A DNA stretch of 8,496 bases from an uncultured Arcanobacterium sp. (GTDB lineage: Bacteria; Actinomycetota; Actinomycetes; Actinomycetales; Actinomycetaceae): the NCBI RefSeq assembly GCF_947253055.1, contig NZ_CAMXYE010000065.1, positions 1-8,496 on the forward strand. The letters are read 5' to 3'. Below the pieces are notes generated by a model. It saw nothing but the letters and a program-made list of their open reading frames with translations. It did no database searches and was not told where the DNA came from. The position numbers and the translations under genes are program-made. Every line of letters begins with the position of its first letter. Position 1 is the first letter of the stretch. Positions 5,272 to 8,496 of this stretch are shown one piece after another.

Positions 5272-5874
5272 ATGTTTATTTCTTTTGAAGGCGGAGATGG
5301 CACCGGGAAATCTACGCAAGTGCGGCTACTGGCAGAGAGCCTGCGGGCTGCAGGTAAAGAAGTAGTACTTACGCGTGAGCCCGGCGGCACGGAGCTAGGT
5401 AAAGCTATTCGGCAATCTCTGCTACACGGCGGGGAAGTAGTGCCGCGCGCGGAAGCCTTGCTCTACGCCGCAGACCGAGCCCAACATGTGGAAACAATAA
5501 TTAAACCAGCTCTGGCGCGGGGCGCGGTGGTGATTACCGATAGATATTTTGATTCTTCTATTGCTTATCAAGGCGGAGCTCGTGCCCTTCCCGCGGCGGA
5601 AATAAAAGCGCTCTCGCTGTGGGCAAGTGCAAATTTGGTGCCGGATTTAACTATTCTGTTGGATCTCCCAGTTGAGAAAAGCCGGCTGCGCTTAGGGGAA
5701 AATCTAGATCGTCTCGAGGCAGCGGGAAGCACTTTTCATGCCGCCGTGCGGCAAAAATTTTTAGAATTGGCAGCGAATGAACCGGAGCGTTTCCGGGTAA
5801 TTGATGCAGCGCAGTCTATTGCGGAAATTGCGCAAGCAGTGCGAGAAGCAGCCACAGAAGCAGGCGCGCTGTGA
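5272..5874 (+). CDS. tmk: Thymidylate kinase (dTMP kinase)
   Basis: The 200-residue product transfers phosphate from ATP to dTMP, giving dTDP for dTTP synthesis. The P-loop FEGGDGTGKST covers residues 5-15. TREPGGTELG (34-43) and the DRY motif in ITDRYFDSSIAYQGG (Asp90, Arg91, Tyr92) are thymidylate kinase signatures for substrate binding. LTILLDLPVEKSRLRL leads into a short LID region (about 136-152). FHAAVRQKFLELAANEPERFRVIDA near the end is also characteristic. Length is normal for the family. The ATG at 5272 places the P-loop at the usual position and has GAGAGG at 5257-5262, 9 bases upstream. The stop TGA (5872-5874) overlaps the holB GTG, so the two genes are translationally coupled. 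A single cytosolic nucleotide-metabolism enzyme between topA and holB is standard actinobacterial gene order. Confidence 0.97.
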   Translation: MFISFEGGDGTGKSTQVRLLAESLRAAGKEVVLTREPGGTELGKAIRQSLLHGGEVVPRAEALLYAADRAQHVETIIKPALARGAVVITDRYFDSSIAYQGGARALPAAEIKALSLWASANLVPDLTILLDLPVEKSRLRLGENLDRLEAAGSTFHAAVRQKFLELAANEPERFRVIDAAQSIAEIAQAVREAATEAGAL

Positions 5875-7139
5875 GTGTATTTAATTTAGTGACGGGGCAG
5901 GCGGCAGCTGTTGCAGAAATTAAACGCGCCGCCATAGCCGCCCGCACTTTAGTGCAAAGCACGGCAGTAGATAAATCGGCGGAAAATGCCGCGCAAAATG
6001 GCATAAATGCAGAGCAAAGTGATATCAAAGACGCGGCGATGAGCCATGCTTGGCTTTTCACTGGTCCTCCGGGCTCAGGCAGATCCATACTGGCGCAGGC
6101 TTTTGCGGCCGCTCTTCTCTGCCAAGAAACAGAATTAGGTGGGGGAAATTGTGCCGAGTGTAAAGCAGTGCTGGGGCGCAACCACCCCGACGTAGAATTT
6201 CTGCGCACGGATTTAGTGACTATTTCAGTAGAGGAAGTTCGCGCTTGTGTGGCGAAGTCGTATCTGGCGCCCACAGCTGGATCTTGGCGTATTTTCATCG
6301 TGGAAGATGCGGATAGAATGTTGCCGCGTACCACTAATGTACTGTTAAAAGCTATTGAAGAACCGGCTCCGCGCACGGTGTGGATACTTTGTACGGCTTC
6401 TCCGGCAGATGTACTCCCCACTATTCGTTCCCGATGCCGGAATATAAATCTGGTCACTCCCACAGTCGAAGAGGTAGCAAAGCTACTGGTAGAAGAAGGA
6501 GTAGAAAAAGAAAAAGCTTTAGTGGCTGCCCAGATTGCACAATCTCATATTGGTTTGGCGCGGGCGTTAGCTTTAGATCCGGAAGCCGGAAAATTGCGGA
6601 AACAGACGCTAGATCTGTTGCTGTCGGTACATTCGGTAGGGGATGCGGTGCTGGCTGCAGAATTGCTCACTAATATCGAGAAGATGCAAGGCCGTAACTC
6701 GCGCTCCTCGGCAGCAGAAAAGCGCTCTGGGGCAGGTGAAACTCTTGAAAAAGAAAAACGCCGACGCCTAGAGGCGTGGGGCTTAGATGAAAATATGAAA
6801 ATTCCTGCCGCCCTGCGAGCGCATATCAGTGCACAGATCAGCGATGCGGAAGAGGATGAAAAGCGTCGGCGTACTCGTATGCAGCGGGATGCTTTAGATA
6901 GAGAATTACTCTATATGGCTGGGTTTTTCCGGGACGTGCTGCTTCGGCAGCTAGGTGCGGCGTTGCCGTTGGCGAATCCTGATTATGAAGACGAGGTATA
7001 TAATTGGGCAGATAGCCGTAGCGTAGAAAGCATATTGGAGAAAATATCAGCTATTCGGGAGGCTCGTACTCGTTTAACGGCGAATGTAGCTCCGTTATTG
7101 GTAATTGAAGCGGTCTTAATGGAGGTAATTAAGAAATGA
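5871..7139 (+). CDS. holB: DNA polymerase III delta-prime subunit
   Basis: This 422-residue protein is the stator subunit of the clamp loader that places the sliding clamp on primed DNA. The N-terminus VFNLVTGQAAAV matches the family opening VF..LVGQ. The P-loop is GPPGSGRS (65-72), with Arg in place of the catalytic Lys; delta-prime does not hydrolyse ATP and actinobacterial versions share this form. NHPDVEFL, VEDADRM, LLKAIEEP (158-165), and SRCR (187-190, the SRC arginine finger) follow in order. The zinc site keeps Cys84, Cys94 and Cys97, but the expected fourth ligand is Val100 (CAECKAV where E. coli has CGHCRGC). A polar segment at about 28-56 lengthens the loop before the P-loop, and a charged segment at about 275-335 precedes the C-terminal helical domain. 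GTG at 5871 lies inside GTGA with the tmk stop. No strong Shine-Dalgarno is visible, which fits coupling. Confidence 0.93.
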   Translation: MSVFNLVTGQAAAVAEIKRAAIAARTLVQSTAVDKSAENAAQNGINAEQSDIKDAAMSHAWLFTGPPGSGRSILAQAFAAALLCQETELGGGNCAECKAVLGRNHPDVEFLRTDLVTISVEEVRACVAKSYLAPTAGSWRIFIVEDADRMLPRTTNVLLKAIEEPAPRTVWILCTASPADVLPTIRSRCRNINLVTPTVEEVAKLLVEEGVEKEKALVAAQIAQSHIGLARALALDPEAGKLRKQTLDLLLSVHSVGDAVLAAELLTNIEKMQGRNSRSSAAEKRSGAGETLEKEKRRRLEAWGLDENMKIPAALRAHISAQISDAEEDEKRRRTRMQRDALDRELLYMAGFFRDVLLRQLGAALPLANPDYEDEVYNWADSRSVESILEKISAIREARTRLTANVAPLLVIEAVLMEVIKK

Positions 7140-8496
7140 AGAAACACCAGCTAGGAGCCGTAGTAATTAGCTTATTGCTTATGCTCAGTGCTTGTGCTGC
7201 GGGGAATAATCCCACTCCAGCCGCCGGGGGAGCTACAACGGCAAAAGCGATAAAGGCCCCGATGCCAGAAATTCCGGCTGGTTTGGAATCTTTCTATAAG
7301 CAGCGCGTAGTTTGGTCTGAATGTGGAAAAAATTTAGAGTGTGGAAAATTCATGGTGCCGCTTGATTATAAAAATCCCACCACGGCCACAATTGCTATCG
7401 CGGCAAAAAAGCACAAAGCTAAAGGTAAAGCCATTGGTTCTCTGTTGGTGAACCCCGGCGGTCCGGGAGCTTCTGGGCAGGAAATGGCTGAGGGTGCGGC
7501 AGATTATTTTTCTCCTGATATTCTCACCAATTTCGATATCATCGGCTTTGATCCGCGGGGAGTAGATAAATCTGCTCCGGTAGACTGCTTAGCGGATAAA
7601 GACCTCGCGCAAGTAGTCGATGCTTCTTATCCGGATACGGCTGAGGGAAGAGCAGCTGCACGGGTAGATGCCGATAAAGTGGTCGCGGGCTGCCAAGAAA
7701 AATCTGGGAATTTGCTGCCTTTCGTAGGCACGGAATCGGCGGCGCGCGATATGGATGTACTACGGCACGTACTAGGAGATCCGCAACTGTATTACGTGGG
7801 ATATTCCTACGGCACATCTTTGGGAGGTATGTACGCGGAATTATTCCCGAAGAACGTGGGGCGGATGGTGCTAGATGGAGCAGTTTCTTCGCAAGTTTCT
7901 TCTTTCCAGCAGACGGTAGCCCAATTACAGGGCTTTGAAAAAGCGCTAGACGCATATTTAGATGATTGTTTAGCGGGCTCTTCTTGCCCCTTCACTGGCT
8001 CAAAAGAGCAGGCGCGTGCGCAGATAAAGCAGCTTTTTGTTGATACTTTACAAAAGCCGCTTCCCACCGCCAGCGAAGGGCGGCAGCTCACGCAGTCGGC
8101 GTTATTTATCGGTATGATTACGCCTCTGTATGACGATACGCTTTGGCCGCTGCTCACGCAGGCTTTCCAGGAAGCATTCACCAAGCAACGCGGAACTCTT
8201 TTCCTCACTATGGCGGATACCTATTATTCCCGCACGGGAAATACCTTCCAAGATAATAGCGTAGAAGCTAACTGGGCAATCAACTGTGCAGATTATCCTG
8301 CGCAGGGAAATGACGCACAGTGGGAAGCTGAAGCGGCTGAGTTGAAAGAAAAGGCGCCAATTTTTGGTGAAGTAGCTGACTATGATGAATATATGTGCGC
8401 GAAGTGGCCCTATAAAGCGCCGGCTCCTATCGGTCCGTTCCGAGCAGAAGGATCTAACCCGATAGTAGTGGTAGGTACTACGGGAGATCCGGCTAC
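7136..8496 (+). CDS. Secreted alpha/beta-hydrolase lipoprotein, tripeptidyl aminopeptidase-like (3' truncated by window edge)
   Basis: The frame from ATG 7136 is open to the window end (453 residues seen). Residues 1-20 are a lipoprotein signal: MKKHQ, a hydrophobic core, and the lipobox LSAC with Cys20 as the lipid site, so the enzyme would be anchored outside the membrane. LLVNPGGPGASG (103-114) is the oxyanion-hole region and VGYSYGTSLGG (221-231) holds the nucleophile Ser224. DIIGFDPRG (134-142) is also conserved. NPIVVVGTTGDPA (441-453) begins the catalytic-Asp segment (Asp451), and the catalytic His should lie beyond the window. These features match the SlpD/Tap and mycobacterial Hip1-type exopeptidases that remove short peptides from N-termini. 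Eight further cysteines suggest disulfides. The ATG overlaps the holB stop (ATGA), and GGAGG at 7121-7125 sits 10 bases upstream. The substrate is unknown. Confidence 0.9.
   Translation, partial: MKKHQLGAVVISLLLMLSACAAGNNPTPAAGGATTAKAIKAPMPEIPAGLESFYKQRVVWSECGKNLECGKFMVPLDYKNPTTATIAIAAKKHKAKGKAIGSLLVNPGGPGASGQEMAEGAADYFSPDILTNFDIIGFDPRGVDKSAPVDCLADKDLAQVVDASYPDTAEGRAAARVDADKVVAGCQEKSGNLLPFVGTESAARDMDVLRHVLGDPQLYYVGYSYGTSLGGMYAELFPKNVGRMVLDGAVSSQVSSFQQTVAQLQGFEKALDAYLDDCLAGSSCPFTGSKEQARAQIKQLFVDTLQKPLPTASEGRQLTQSALFIGMITPLYDDTLWPLLTQAFQEAFTKQRGTLFLTMADTYYSRTGNTFQDNSVEANWAINCADYPAQGNDAQWEAEAAELKEKAPIFGEVADYDEYMCAKWPYKAPAPIGPFRAEGSNPIVVVGTTGDPA

Noticed and set aside
5816..6463. 215-residue minus-strand frame opposite holB
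   Set aside because: It mirrors a well-supported gene with conserved motifs, shows no family pattern itself and has no convincing start context.
7539..8208. Minus-strand frames opposite the aminopeptidase gene
   Set aside because: The plus strand encodes a continuous hydrolase with lipobox, oxyanion motif and GYSYG; the reverse frames are shadows.

Overview
The window reads as chromosomal DNA of an actinobacterium (Actinomycetota). The evidence is gene content and gene order. An actinobacterial Tad/Flp-type pilus module, with a DUF4244-type mini-pilin and a TadG-like protein of the kind found beside secretion/helicase genes, is followed by a zinc-finger-less TopA with repeated GRFGPY modules and a Lys/Arg tail, then tmk, a delta-prime subunit with the actinobacterial GPPGSGRS P-loop, and a SlpD/Tap-type lipoprotein aminopeptidase. 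Base composition looks only moderately GC-rich, which fits a low-GC lineage such as the Actinomycetaceae better than Streptomyces or Mycobacterium. This placement is inference. All genes are on the + strand.

Region 1 (1-2185) is the 3' half of a tad-like locus: the tail of a TadB-like platform protein, a complete TadC-like platform protein, a 63-residue Flp-type pilin with a textbook G/MVTAEY cleavage site, a TadE-like pseudopilin with G/MVSVEW, and a TadG-like protein with G/MVTPF. The two platform proteins would sit in the inner membrane and drive assembly of the processed pilins. The assembly ATPase (TadA) and the prepilin peptidase are not in the window. A terminator-like hairpin at the end of tadC separates platform genes from pilin genes.

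Region 2 (2186-2449) has no gene. It holds a 29-bp tandem repeat, an AT-rich perfect inverted repeat, and a GC-rich leader with two interleaved inverted repeats directly before the topA ribosome binding site.

Region 3 (2450-8496) is a housekeeping cluster. topA (DNA relaxation) is followed 47 bp later by tmk (dTMP to dTDP). tmk overlaps holB (clamp-loader delta-prime) by 4 bp, and holB overlaps an exported alpha/beta-hydrolase aminopeptidase lipoprotein by 4 bp; that last gene runs off the right edge. The overlaps indicate a translationally coupled operon.

No clearly new multi-gene system is visible. The unusual content is short tandem repeats at several gene starts (14 bp before tadC, 12 bp inside the TadG-like leader, 29 bp before topA, 10 bp before tmk, and a start-codon duplication at tadE), the two-stem topA leader, and a delta-prime subunit lacking its fourth zinc-ligand cysteine. 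No tRNA, rRNA, CRISPR array, insertion sequence or attachment site was seen.
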